A stretch of 64,000 nt of DNA from Gracilimonas halophila (lineage in GTDB: Bacteria; Bacteroidota; Rhodothermia; Balneolales; Balneolaceae), in the NCBI RefSeq assembly GCF_042684365.1, contig NZ_JBHULI010000024.1:186001-250000 (forward strand). Direction: 5' to 3'. A model generated the notes under the pieces. That model did no database searches. It was not told the DNA's origin and worked only from the letters and a program-made list of their open reading frames with translations. Shown in pieces: positions 35,943-44,028 of the stretch. Each line of letters begins with the position of its first letter. The stretch's first letter is position 1. The position numbers and the translations under genes are program-made.

Positions 35943-37302
35943 CTTATTTTTTGTACCTCTCATCTTTCTTTCATTTTTATTTACCACACAATCATATGCA
36001 CAGGAAGCTCCCAAGCTTGCTGACCGAATTGTAGCACATGTAAATGAAAACATTGTTTTAAAATCTGAAATTGATCAAAACGTAGCCGATTATTTGAGGC
36101 AAGCCCAGGTTTCCGGTGAAAATGTTGAGTTTAGCCGAGAACTTTGGTTTCAGTTTCTTGAATCTGCCATCAATAATTATGTCTTACTTGAAAAGGCTGA
36201 GATCGACTCCATTACTGTTTCTGATGATCAGGTAAATATGCAAATGGATCAACGTATCAGGCAGTTGACCGCACAGGCAGGTAGTCAACAAGCGCTTGAA
36301 CAAGCTTTTGGGAAATCTATTATTCAGTTGAGAGCTGATTTCCGAGAAAACTTTCGAGAGCAAATGATTGCAAACCGCGTTCAACAACAGAAACGGAGTT
36401 CAATTACTATTACCAGACCTGAGGTTGAGGAGTTTTTTAATAACATCCCTAGCGACTCCCTCCCTACTATTCCTGAACAAGTTTCTTTATCGCAGATTGT
36501 AAAAATTCCACCCGCAAGAGGTAACGCCAAAGAACTTGCTTATGAGTTTGCAAAACAGCTGCGTGATTCTATCGTAGTTCATGGAAAATCTATTGAAGAG
36601 CTTGCTCGCCGACACAGTGCTGATCGCGGTTCTGCCCAGGACGGCGGACTATTACCGCTCATGTCTTTGGACGAATTGGTTCCTGAATACTCAGCAGCAG
36701 CATCAGCCCTTCAGCCCGGCGGAATTTCAAACGTAGTTGAAACTCAGTTTGGCTTCCATGTGATTCAACTTAACCGACGTGTTGGAGACCGTATTGAAAC
36801 TAATCACATCCTTATCTCCGTAGATGAAAATCAACTGGATGAAGACTATGCGATAAATGAATTAAACACTCTTCGGGATAGCATTCTTACGAACCCTGAA
36901 GTAACTTTTTCTGAAGTAGCGAGAAAAGAAAGTGAAGATCCTAACACTGCGAATTATGGCGGTAAGGTATTTGATCCACAAACAGGCGAAAGACTTATTG
37001 CACTTAACCGACTTGACCCTTCTATGTATAGAATAGTACTTATGATGGATGAGGAGGGCGCCATTTCTGAGCCTAAATCTTTCACCTTACAAAGCCAAAA
37101 TAAAAAGGCTTACCGTATAGTAAGACTTGACCGACAAATACCTGAACACGTTGCAAATCTGGATCAGGATTATGAACGAATAAAAAGCATTGCCTTGCAG
37201 CAAAAACAATTTCGGATAATGCAGAATTGGCTGAAAGAGTTACGTAACGACATCTACATTGATTATAAAATTGATGTACCATGGACGGAGACCAACCTAT
37301 GA
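35932..37302 (+). CDS. surA: SurA-family periplasmic chaperone/peptidyl-prolyl isomerase
   Basis: A 456-residue protein with a signal peptide (cleavage after QSYAQ region, about 24). Layout follows SurA: an N-terminal chaperone domain (DRIVAHVNENIVLKSEIDQ), parvulin 1 (about 185-285, with QDGGLLPLM and QFGFHVIQL), parvulin 2 (about 285-395, with NHILISVDEN and NYGGKVFDP), and a C-terminal helix. It escorts barrel proteins to BamA. It overlaps the gene upstream by 11 bases and the MoxR gene downstream. Confidence 0.92.
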   Translation: MKNNLFFVPLIFLSFLFTTQSYAQEAPKLADRIVAHVNENIVLKSEIDQNVADYLRQAQVSGENVEFSRELWFQFLESAINNYVLLEKAEIDSITVSDDQVNMQMDQRIRQLTAQAGSQQALEQAFGKSIIQLRADFRENFREQMIANRVQQQKRSSITITRPEVEEFFNNIPSDSLPTIPEQVSLSQIVKIPPARGNAKELAYEFAKQLRDSIVVHGKSIEELARRHSADRGSAQDGGLLPLMSLDELVPEYSAAASALQPGGISNVVETQFGFHVIQLNRRVGDRIETNHILISVDENQLDEDYAINELNTLRDSILTNPEVTFSEVARKESEDPNTANYGGKVFDPQTGERLIALNRLDPSMYRIVLMMDEEGAISEPKSFTLQSQNKKAYRIVRLDRQIPEHVANLDQDYERIKSIALQQKQFRIMQNWLKELRNDIYIDYKIDVPWTETNL

Positions 37303-38291
37303 GTTCAGGTGTAAAAGATCCGGTTAAACTTGCAGATGAGTTTCATGCCGTTTTTAATCAGATCAAAGATGAAATTCATAAAGTTGTAATCGGGCAAGAT
37401 GATATCATTGACCTGTTACTTATCAGTCTGTTCTCTAAAGGACATTGTGTGTTAGTAGGTGTTCCCGGGTTAGCTAAAACACTACTGATACGGTCACTTT
37501 CGGAATCACTTAGCCTTACTTTTAATCGTATACAATTCACTCCTGATCTTATGCCCGGAGACATTACAGGTACAGAAGTGATCGAGGAAAACAAGGATTC
37601 TGGTCGCAAGGAATTTACCTTCATAAAGGGGCCTGTTTTTGCTAATATTCTATTGGCTGATGAGATCAACCGAACTCCTCCAAAAACCCAGGCTGCCTTA
37701 CTTGAAGGAATGCAGGAGTACCATGTGACAACAGGAGGTAAAACATATCAGCTTGATACGCCCTTCTTTGTGCTTGCAACTCAAAACCCTATAGAGCAAG
37801 AAGGAACCTATCCCCTTCCAGAGGCTCAGCTGGATCGCTTTATGTTTAATGTATGGGTTGATTATCCTTCTCTTGAAGAAGAAAAAGAGATCGTAAGTAA
37901 AACAACAGCTCATCAGGATGTCAAGATAGAGGCTCTTGTAACCAAAGAGAAGATCAAGGAATTACAAGGCTTGGTTCGTGAAGTTCCTGTTCCAGAGAAC
38001 GTATTGGATTATGCTGTTGAACTTGTGGCTAAAACCCGTCCCGGTAATGCGCTTGCTCCGGAGTATGTGAATAAATATATGAGCTGGGGAGCGGGACCAA
38101 GAGCTTCCCAATATCTAATTTTGGGTGGTAAAGCCCGTGCTTTATCTCAAGGCAGATATCATGTTACAGTTGATGATATAAAACAACTGGCGATCCCGGT
38201 TCTTCGTCACCGTATTGTAAATAACTACGCAGCAGAAGCTGAAGGTTTTACCACTGTCAAATTGATCAACATGCTTATTGATGAAGCCTAA
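37299..38291 (+). CDS. MoxR-family AAA+ ATPase
   Basis: A 330-residue ATPase with Walker A GVPGLAKT (54-61), Walker B LLADEINRTPPKTQ, and sensor ATQNPIEQEGTYPLPEAQLDR. MoxR proteins usually act with VWA proteins in maturation of other proteins. The ATG at 37299 overlaps the surA stop (ATGA); an earlier in-frame ATG at 37281 would overlap by 22 bases. The DUF58 gene that commonly follows MoxR is absent; a VWA-like gene follows directly. Confidence 0.92.
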   Translation: MSSGVKDPVKLADEFHAVFNQIKDEIHKVVIGQDDIIDLLLISLFSKGHCVLVGVPGLAKTLLIRSLSESLSLTFNRIQFTPDLMPGDITGTEVIEENKDSGRKEFTFIKGPVFANILLADEINRTPPKTQAALLEGMQEYHVTTGGKTYQLDTPFFVLATQNPIEQEGTYPLPEAQLDRFMFNVWVDYPSLEEEKEIVSKTTAHQDVKIEALVTKEKIKELQGLVREVPVPENVLDYAVELVAKTRPGNALAPEYVNKYMSWGAGPRASQYLILGGKARALSQGRYHVTVDDIKQLAIPVLRHRIVNNYAAEAEGFTTVKLINMLIDEA

Positions 38292-38300
38292 TCTCTAATG

Positions 38301-38305
38301 AGGAG
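38301..38305 (+). promoter_or_regulatory. Ribosome binding site for the VWA-like gene
   Basis: AGGAG sits 5 bases ahead of the GTG at 38311 and supports that unusual start over later ATG codons. Strong Shine-Dalgarno sequences are rare in the rest of the window. Confidence 0.65.
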
Positions 38306-38310
38306 CTAAC

Positions 38311-40407
38311 GTGGATTTCCAGGGCTTTCAACATATTCTTCCACCGGCTTTAATTGTCGTACTTATTATCATCCTTTTCGGTATTTCCTGGGCCTCTTAT
38401 CGAAAATTTGAAAGCATTCCCCCTCTCAGTCGTTGGTCTTTGATAAGTTTGAGAGGTATTAGTCTCACAGTGGTCTTACTACTTTTATTGAATCCCTACT
38501 TCTACTCTTCAGAAAAGAAAAAAGTAAAGCCAAAAATTTCTGTTTTTCTGGATAATTCAGAAAGCACGGGTATCACAAAAGGTAATTATGAGGGTCTAAG
38601 ATCCTACAATGATCTCTTGTCAAGTCTGGCATTTAGTTCTATCGAGGAAGCCGATATTAACTACTTTTCTATAGGAAGTGATGTTGAGGCATTTGATCCC
38701 GATTCATTATCAGCCGTTGAAATTCAGACAGACCTTTCCGCCCCCATTAACACCATTCTGGAAATGGAAGATGAAGTGAAAGCAGCAGTCATAATCTCCG
38801 ATGGGATCATTACATACGGTCGAAACCCAAGTGTAAGTGCTTTTAACTCGGCGATCCCTATTTTTACGATTGCAATAGGTGATACGACCAATGTCAGGGA
38901 TATTTCGGTTTCCAATGTGATCACGAATGCCACCGGTTATACAAACAGCAATCATATCATAGAGGCTGAGATCACACAGTCAGGATTTGCCAATAACACG
39001 GTAACAGTTTCACTGGTATCAAATGATGAGATCATTGAACAGAAACAGATCACTTTTGAAGCGGATGGTCAGGTTGTTACTGCTGAATTTGAACTTCTTT
39101 TGGAAGAAGCTGGACTTAAACAATATGAGATTCGGGTCCAGCCCCTTCCAGATGAATGGACAGATTCTAATAACGAGCAATTATTTTCTGTGGATGTTAT
39201 AGATGATCGTTTTAAGATCTTACATATTGCTTTTCAGGTCCACCCCGACGTAAAAGCTATTCGCTCGATTATAGAGCGTGGCGAAACAAATGAATTACAC
39301 ACGCTTACCTGGTTAGGTGGAAATCGGTTTATCGAAGAATTTCCTTCTGAGGAGGAGTTCAATCTTATAATCATTCATGGGGCTCCTTATTCTATTCAAA
39401 ATTTTGAATTTTTATCCGAATTAAATGACACGCCCACCTTATTTTTTGAATTGAGTTCTGACATTAACTCTCAACTTAGCGGGTTTGATCTTTTAACTCT
39501 GATAACTTCGGATACCCGGCAAGCGGCTCAGGTCACCTTACATCCTCTTATTGATCAAAATGCGCACCCGGTACTTGAACTTCCAGAAATTGACCTGACT
39601 GATCTCCCGCCTCTTTATGCACCTTTAAGAACCTCTGTACTTGACCTTCAGGCAGAAGCCCTCTTTGCATTGCGTTATAACCAGATAGATTCAGACTACC
39701 CTGTTATATCTGTGCTTGAAAGAGGAAATCTTAGGAGAGGACATGTTGTCTCCTGGGGGTGGTATAGAATGCTTCAAAGTACGAATAAAGACCACAGAGT
39801 TTTTACTGCTGAACTGATCACAAACCTTGTGTCATGGACAGCAAGTAACCCTGATGACAGGATGCTTCGCATTAACCCTATAAAACAAGTATTTAATACC
39901 ACAGAACGACCGGTTTTAAATGGTAGCTTAAGAAATGAACGAGGGGATCCTGAGAATTCCGGTATCATTGAGGTAGAGTTACAAAGAGAAGGCGGATCGG
40001 CTCGTACCTTCAACATGGATCATTCAGGAAATGGAAATTACAGATTGAATATTCCCCGTCTTTCTGAAGGTTTATACGAATATTCAGCAACAGCAAGAAA
40101 GGGAAACCGGCAACTGGATACACAAAATGGAGAGTTTCTCGTATCAAATACCAGCTCAGAGCTATCAAACACAACCAGAAATGATGGCTTGCTTCGCTCG
40201 ATAGCTGAGAATTCAGGCGGGGCGTTCTTTACTTATGATGACATTGAAAGTTTTTGGAATACGCTCGAATCTGCAAGCATGTTAGAACCCCAAATTCAGG
40301 TCGAAGAAAATTATTTCTTCCCGGTCCGTTCCCTGCCTTGGTTCATGTTAGTGCTATTGTTATTAGGATCAGAATGGATGCTCAGAAAATACTACTCCTT
40401 GCCCTGA
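38311..40407 (+). CDS. VWA-like membrane protein downstream of MoxR
   Basis: A 698-residue protein with two N-terminal transmembrane segments (about 11-29 and 45-62) and one at the C-terminus (about 675-692), the BatA/B-like topology. The segment after the second helix (ISVFLDNSESTG) has an MIDAS-like D-x-S-x-S at Asp81-Ser85 and later VIISDGIITYG. The middle region is extracytoplasmic and beta-rich. A MoxR/VWA pair suggests regulated protein assembly at the envelope. GTG start is supported by AGGAG. Its end overlaps the convergent gene by 16 bases. Confidence 0.75.
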   Translation: MDFQGFQHILPPALIVVLIIILFGISWASYRKFESIPPLSRWSLISLRGISLTVVLLLLLNPYFYSSEKKKVKPKISVFLDNSESTGITKGNYEGLRSYNDLLSSLAFSSIEEADINYFSIGSDVEAFDPDSLSAVEIQTDLSAPINTILEMEDEVKAAVIISDGIITYGRNPSVSAFNSAIPIFTIAIGDTTNVRDISVSNVITNATGYTNSNHIIEAEITQSGFANNTVTVSLVSNDEIIEQKQITFEADGQVVTAEFELLLEEAGLKQYEIRVQPLPDEWTDSNNEQLFSVDVIDDRFKILHIAFQVHPDVKAIRSIIERGETNELHTLTWLGGNRFIEEFPSEEEFNLIIIHGAPYSIQNFEFLSELNDTPTLFFELSSDINSQLSGFDLLTLITSDTRQAAQVTLHPLIDQNAHPVLELPEIDLTDLPPLYAPLRTSVLDLQAEALFALRYNQIDSDYPVISVLERGNLRRGHVVSWGWYRMLQSTNKDHRVFTAELITNLVSWTASNPDDRMLRINPIKQVFNTTERPVLNGSLRNERGDPENSGIIEVELQREGGSARTFNMDHSGNGNYRLNIPRLSEGLYEYSATARKGNRQLDTQNGEFLVSNTSSELSNTTRNDGLLRSIAENSGGAFFTYDDIESFWNTLESASMLEPQIQVEENYFFPVRSLPWFMLVLLLLGSEWMLRKYYSLP

Positions 40408-40925
40408 GTCCAATACGTGTACCGGTTCACAGAAGTCTCCCCTGTTTCATCAATGTTAACTTCGAATATATTATCATAAACGGACTCATCCAGTTTTTCA
40501 AATCTATTTTCATTGATCGCCGCATTCACCAAAGTTGGTGTACTATTGGAGTGCCCGACAATCAATACGTGTTCGCCTTTATGTAATTCGATAATTGATC
40601 TAATTAATGAGTCAGGATTACTAAGCTGATACTCATTGATGGATAGATTTAAAACCTCTGACGTAGGGAAAGCGGTTTGCTGTGTTCGCTTATATCCGGT
40701 ACTGTAAATAGCAGAAACATTGTAACTCGAAGTGATCAATTCAGACAATTTTTGAGCCCTCTTCTCTCCTATTTCAGTCAAAGAAGGGTCTCTTGTACCA
40801 TCATCCTGTTTTTCTGCGTGACGTACAAAAATAAGTGTCGTCTCTGTATTTGTTTGTGAATTAACCTGAGCAAAAGCAGGAAGTGTAAATAGGATCAGAA
40901 GTAATAAACAGGTAATTTTTTTCAT
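40392..40925 (-). CDS. Exported histidine phosphatase family protein
   Basis: A 177-residue histidine-phosphatase-fold protein with a signal peptide (MKKITCLLLLILFTLPAFA). The RHG-type motif is FVRHAEKQDDG (His36 nucleophile) and the second catalytic His is in VLIVGHSNSTP. SixA-like proteins are cytoplasmic, so an exported one probably acts on an extracytoplasmic phosphomonoester; the substrate is unknown. The ATG at 40925 is preferred to 40940. A strong hairpin follows upstream at 41003-41041. Confidence 0.87.
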   Translation of the reverse strand: MKKITCLLLLILFTLPAFAQVNSQTNTETTLIFVRHAEKQDDGTRDPSLTEIGEKRAQKLSELITSSYNVSAIYSTGYKRTQQTAFPTSEVLNLSINEYQLSNPDSLIRSIIELHKGEHVLIVGHSNSTPTLVNAAINENRFEKLDESVYDNIFEVNIDETGETSVNRYTYWTQGKE

Positions 40926-41002
40926 AATGGTAGAATGCATGATTAAAATTGGCAGATGGGAATGTATCGCATCTGAACTTTAAAAGTTACACTCTCAAAA
41001 AA

Positions 41003-41041
41003 AATAAGAAAGGCCGACTTATTCAGCCGGCCTTTCTTATT
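41003..41041. terminator. Strong bidirectional hairpin terminator
   Basis: AATAAGAAAGGCCG (41003-41016) pairs perfectly with CGGCCTTTCTTATT (41028-41041) around an 11-base loop. On the minus strand it is followed by a T-rich run (TTTTTTTTGAGAG), so it terminates the coiled-coil gene at 41059; it insulates the histidine phosphatase gene from it. Confidence 0.88.
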
Positions 41042-41058
41042 GAACAGTTTTAAGTGAT

Positions 41059-42282
41059 TCAGTTCTTACGGGCAAGAACAATGATCAATCCAACAATGGT
41101 TATTAAACTCAAACCAAACAGAATTGGGATTATAAATGATCGTGGTTTTGCTTCATCTCTCCAGGTCATCATCTCTGTATCGATGGATGATATCTGAGCC
41201 ATGGTAAGTACTTCTCCTTCCTGAACAAACTCACCCCAATCACTTTTTATCTTAGTATTCCAGAAGTCATAGAATCTCTGAAAGTCTTCATAGTTTTCAT
41301 TAGTAACTACTTTATCACGACTTGCATCCGTGGCTTTACTTATGAAAGAATCACTGGCTTCATAAAAGCTTTTATTGTTATCAAATGCTCCCAGGTCAAC
41401 ATTGTTTTGCTCTAAATGCTCATCAATTGATGCCCACATATTTTTTGAGGCACTTGCTTTCCAGTCATTTAATCTTTCTTCAACATTTGACTCCCACTGC
41501 TCGGGATTATTACCACCGTAAATAGTTGCCAGATCATCTCCTATTCGTGTCCAAACCTCATTAAATCTACTTTGAACAACATATATCCTCAGATAATCTT
41601 CAGTTTGAAGAGTTCCATTATCCGTTTTCAGTATTTGGATATTTTCTTCGATAACAGCCAAAATTACTTCCAATGGATTATCTCCGGTTTCTATGGTTCT
41701 GTTTTCCTCTTTCAGTTCTGTAAAAGTACTCCCTTCCATATCCAGGTAGGTTACGAACAATGAATCTATCATATTCAGAACAAACTCATCCCTCTGTTCG
41801 ATACTGTTTCGGTACCTCTGGACAAGGTTCGCAAGCTCTTTTTCACTTTGCTCAGAATCAGTTATTAGAGTTCGCAAAGAGTCCGTTCTGTTGTTAAGAT
41901 GATCTATTTCTGACCTATAATTTGCAAGCTCATCAGAAAGTTTCACCAACTTCTCTTCTTGCCCTTCGATGATCAGCAACATATGCTCTGCATTACGTGC
42001 TTCTTGCTGTAAGGCCTCAATGCTGCTGGAAAATGTTTGCGGATACAAGGCATGATCTAAAAGTTCTTCATGATCTTCATATTTGACTTCTAGCTTGGAT
42101 ACCTGATCAAGGAGACTATCCACCTCATCCACTGACATTGCAAGATCAATGGAGCTTTTCAACTCTTCATATGATTGAACAAATTGTTGTTTTACCTGAT
42201 AATCTGAATTTTGAGCTGCAACATTGGTGGCAACAAATGAAATTATAAGTATGATATATATTGATGATATAATGCGTTTCAT
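41059..42282 (-). CDS. Unrecognised periplasmic coiled-coil protein with C-terminal membrane anchor
   Basis: A 407-residue protein with a signal peptide (1-24) and one C-terminal transmembrane helix (about 382-403, SFIIPILFGLSLITIVGLIIV) followed by a short RKN tail. The bulk therefore faces the periplasm. Residues about 95-165 are strongly predicted to form coiled coil (EKLVKLSDELANYRSEIDHL and on). I recognise no domain. It overlaps the lipoprotein gene upstream by 4 bases, so they are likely partners. Function is unknown. Confidence 0.6.
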   Translation of the reverse strand: MKRIISSIYIILIISFVATNVAAQNSDYQVKQQFVQSYEELKSSIDLAMSVDEVDSLLDQVSKLEVKYEDHEELLDHALYPQTFSSSIEALQQEARNAEHMLLIIEGQEEKLVKLSDELANYRSEIDHLNNRTDSLRTLITDSEQSEKELANLVQRYRNSIEQRDEFVLNMIDSLFVTYLDMEGSTFTELKEENRTIETGDNPLEVILAVIEENIQILKTDNGTLQTEDYLRIYVVQSRFNEVWTRIGDDLATIYGGNNPEQWESNVEERLNDWKASASKNMWASIDEHLEQNNVDLGAFDNNKSFYEASDSFISKATDASRDKVVTNENYEDFQRFYDFWNTKIKSDWGEFVQEGEVLTMAQISSIDTEMMTWRDEAKPRSFIIPILFGLSLITIVGLIIVLARKN

Positions 42283-42764
42283 GATTGGTCCTCCTCTTTA
42301 CTCTCTTGAAGTCCGTTTTCGTTTAAAGTGAGAATTTCGTTTGTATCCGTTTTTACGAGTTGTACAGCTTTATCACGTAAATTGAATGCAGGAGCGTTAA
42401 GACGCTCTTCAGACACTTGAATTTTATTCTTCAGCTTAAGTTCTGATTTGCCCGGTTCCATCACATAAACATTTTTAAATTGGTTTGCAGTGATGAAATA
42501 ATAGCCTTCTGCATTTCGGATAAGACGTACTTCTTTGATCTCAGGTGTAGTATCCTCTTCGCCGAATTCCTGAATTTTGAATGGCTCGATGTTGAATGTG
42601 ATTCCATGGCGAATATCGTTAACATCTCCATTCTCATCAGGTATCAACACAGATTCAATTTGCTGAGAATAGTTTACATTCTCGACCACAAACTTATTGC
42701 AAGCCGCGGTTGCCAACATTACGTAAGCCAATAATAGGATCGGTATAAAGCTTTTTGATTTCAT
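42279..42764 (-). CDS. Unrecognised lipoprotein
   Basis: A 161-residue lipoprotein (signal to ATAAC, Cys22). The mature part mixes charged and beta-prone stretches (FNIEPFKIQEF, YYFITANQFKNVYVMEPG) and ends in an acidic tail (ESKEEDQS). No family is recognised. Its stop overlaps the coiled-coil gene by 4 bases. Together they form a two-gene envelope unit bounded by a terminator at 41003-41041. Confidence 0.6.
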   Translation of the reverse strand: MKSKSFIPILLLAYVMLATAACNKFVVENVNYSQQIESVLIPDENGDVNDIRHGITFNIEPFKIQEFGEEDTTPEIKEVRLIRNAEGYYFITANQFKNVYVMEPGKSELKLKNKIQVSEERLNAPAFNLRDKAVQLVKTDTNEILTLNENGLQESKEEDQS

Positions 42765-42832
42765 TTCTAAGTCCTCAATTACTGATATTTTTCGTTCAGT
42801 AAATTGTATCTGAAGAAATGAAATTTGTTCCC

Positions 42833-43375
42833 TTATTCTATAACAATACTTTCGATAGGCACATTTTGAACAAGCTGATCTCTCCCATTCAGAAAAGAAA
42901 GTTCGATTATAAAGGAATAGCCAACGATCTCGCCTCCCAGTCGTTTGATCAGTTTTGAAGCTGCAGAAGCCGTTCCACCTGTGGCTATCAGGTCATCATG
43001 GATGATAACCTTCGCCCCCTTAAAAATAGCATCCTGATGAATTTCCACATGGTCTTCCCCATACTCCAGTGCATACATCTCAGAAAGAGTTTTAGAGGGT
43101 AACTTTCCCGGTTTCCTGACAGGAACAAAACCGGCGTTAAGATCCTGAGCTAAATTAGTTCCGAATAAAAACCCCCGTGATTCCAGGCCAACTACAAAAT
43201 CAACTGATCTATTTCTGAATGGCTGGGCTAACATATAAGAAGTTAACTCAAGAGCCCTTTTGTCTTGAAGCAAGGTAGTTATATCTTTGAACTGAATTCC
43301 TTTTTTAGGGAAATCAGGAATAGTTCGGATAGTATTAGAAATATAATCAGTAATACTTTGGTGTACGTTCTTCAT
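42833..43375 (-). CDS. apt: Adenine phosphoribosyltransferase
   Basis: A 180-residue type I PRTase that converts adenine and PRPP to AMP. The PRPP-binding loop is VIIHDDLIATGGT (123-135), and the flexible hood motif GLESRGFLFG (63-72) is typical of APRT. The ATG at 43375 gives the normal start; an upstream frame to 43459 is an artefact. It is divergent from tadA, sharing a 58-base gap. Confidence 0.95.
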   Translation of the reverse strand: MKNVHQSITDYISNTIRTIPDFPKKGIQFKDITTLLQDKRALELTSYMLAQPFRNRSVDFVVGLESRGFLFGTNLAQDLNAGFVPVRKPGKLPSKTLSEMYALEYGEDHVEIHQDAIFKGAKVIIHDDLIATGGTASAASKLIKRLGGEIVGYSFIIELSFLNGRDQLVQNVPIESIVIE

Positions 43376-43433
43376 CAGGATCGGATTTAGTTCGCGCCAA
43401 GGTAGCCAAAACCAACAATAGCAATCAAGTTTT

Positions 43434-43910
43434 ATGAATACAATCGATCTCCCACTCATGCAACAGCATCAACGATTTATGGCAAGAGCATTTATGTTAG
43501 CCGAACAGGCACTTGAGGAAGGTGAAGTTCCGGTTGGGGCTATTGTAGTGTATAAAGGAAGAATAGTTGGAAAGGGATACAATCAGGTTGAACGAATGAA
43601 TGATCCCACCGCACATGCTGAAATGATCGCTATTTCGGCCGCCTGTGAGACCTTGTCGGGAAAATACTTAAGTGAATGCACTTTGTATGTGACCCTCGAG
43701 CCCTGCCCGATGTGTGCAGGAGCCGCTGTATGGAGTAAATTAAAAACCGTGGTTTTTGGAGCTACAGATGCTAAATCCGGTGGATGCGGCAGCGTGTTCA
43801 ATATCTCATCCAATAAAAAACTGAATCACAGTGTGGATGTTATTCAGGGAGTCATGGAAGCGGAAGCTGAATTCCTATTAAAGGAGTTCTTTAGAAATAA
43901 AAGAGACTAG
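43434..43910 (+). CDS. tadA: tRNA-specific adenosine deaminase
   Basis: A 158-residue zinc deaminase that converts A34 to inosine in tRNA-Arg(ACG). Zinc site: His61 and Glu63 in HAE, Cys91 and Cys94 in PCPMCAG. The C-terminal substrate helix (MEAEAEFLLKEFF) is family-typical. It shares the divergent intergenic region with apt. Confidence 0.95.
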   Translation: MNTIDLPLMQQHQRFMARAFMLAEQALEEGEVPVGAIVVYKGRIVGKGYNQVERMNDPTAHAEMIAISAACETLSGKYLSECTLYVTLEPCPMCAGAAVWSKLKTVVFGATDAKSGGCGSVFNISSNKKLNHSVDVIQGVMEAEAEFLLKEFFRNKRD

Positions 43911-44028
43911 TATCTTGATAATATAAGTTCCTGAAATGCTGCATTGTTTTAAAATATTCAATAGCTACTTTAAATATTAAGAACATCATTTCTTATCTTC
44001 CCAAAAAAACGACGGACAAAACTCATTC

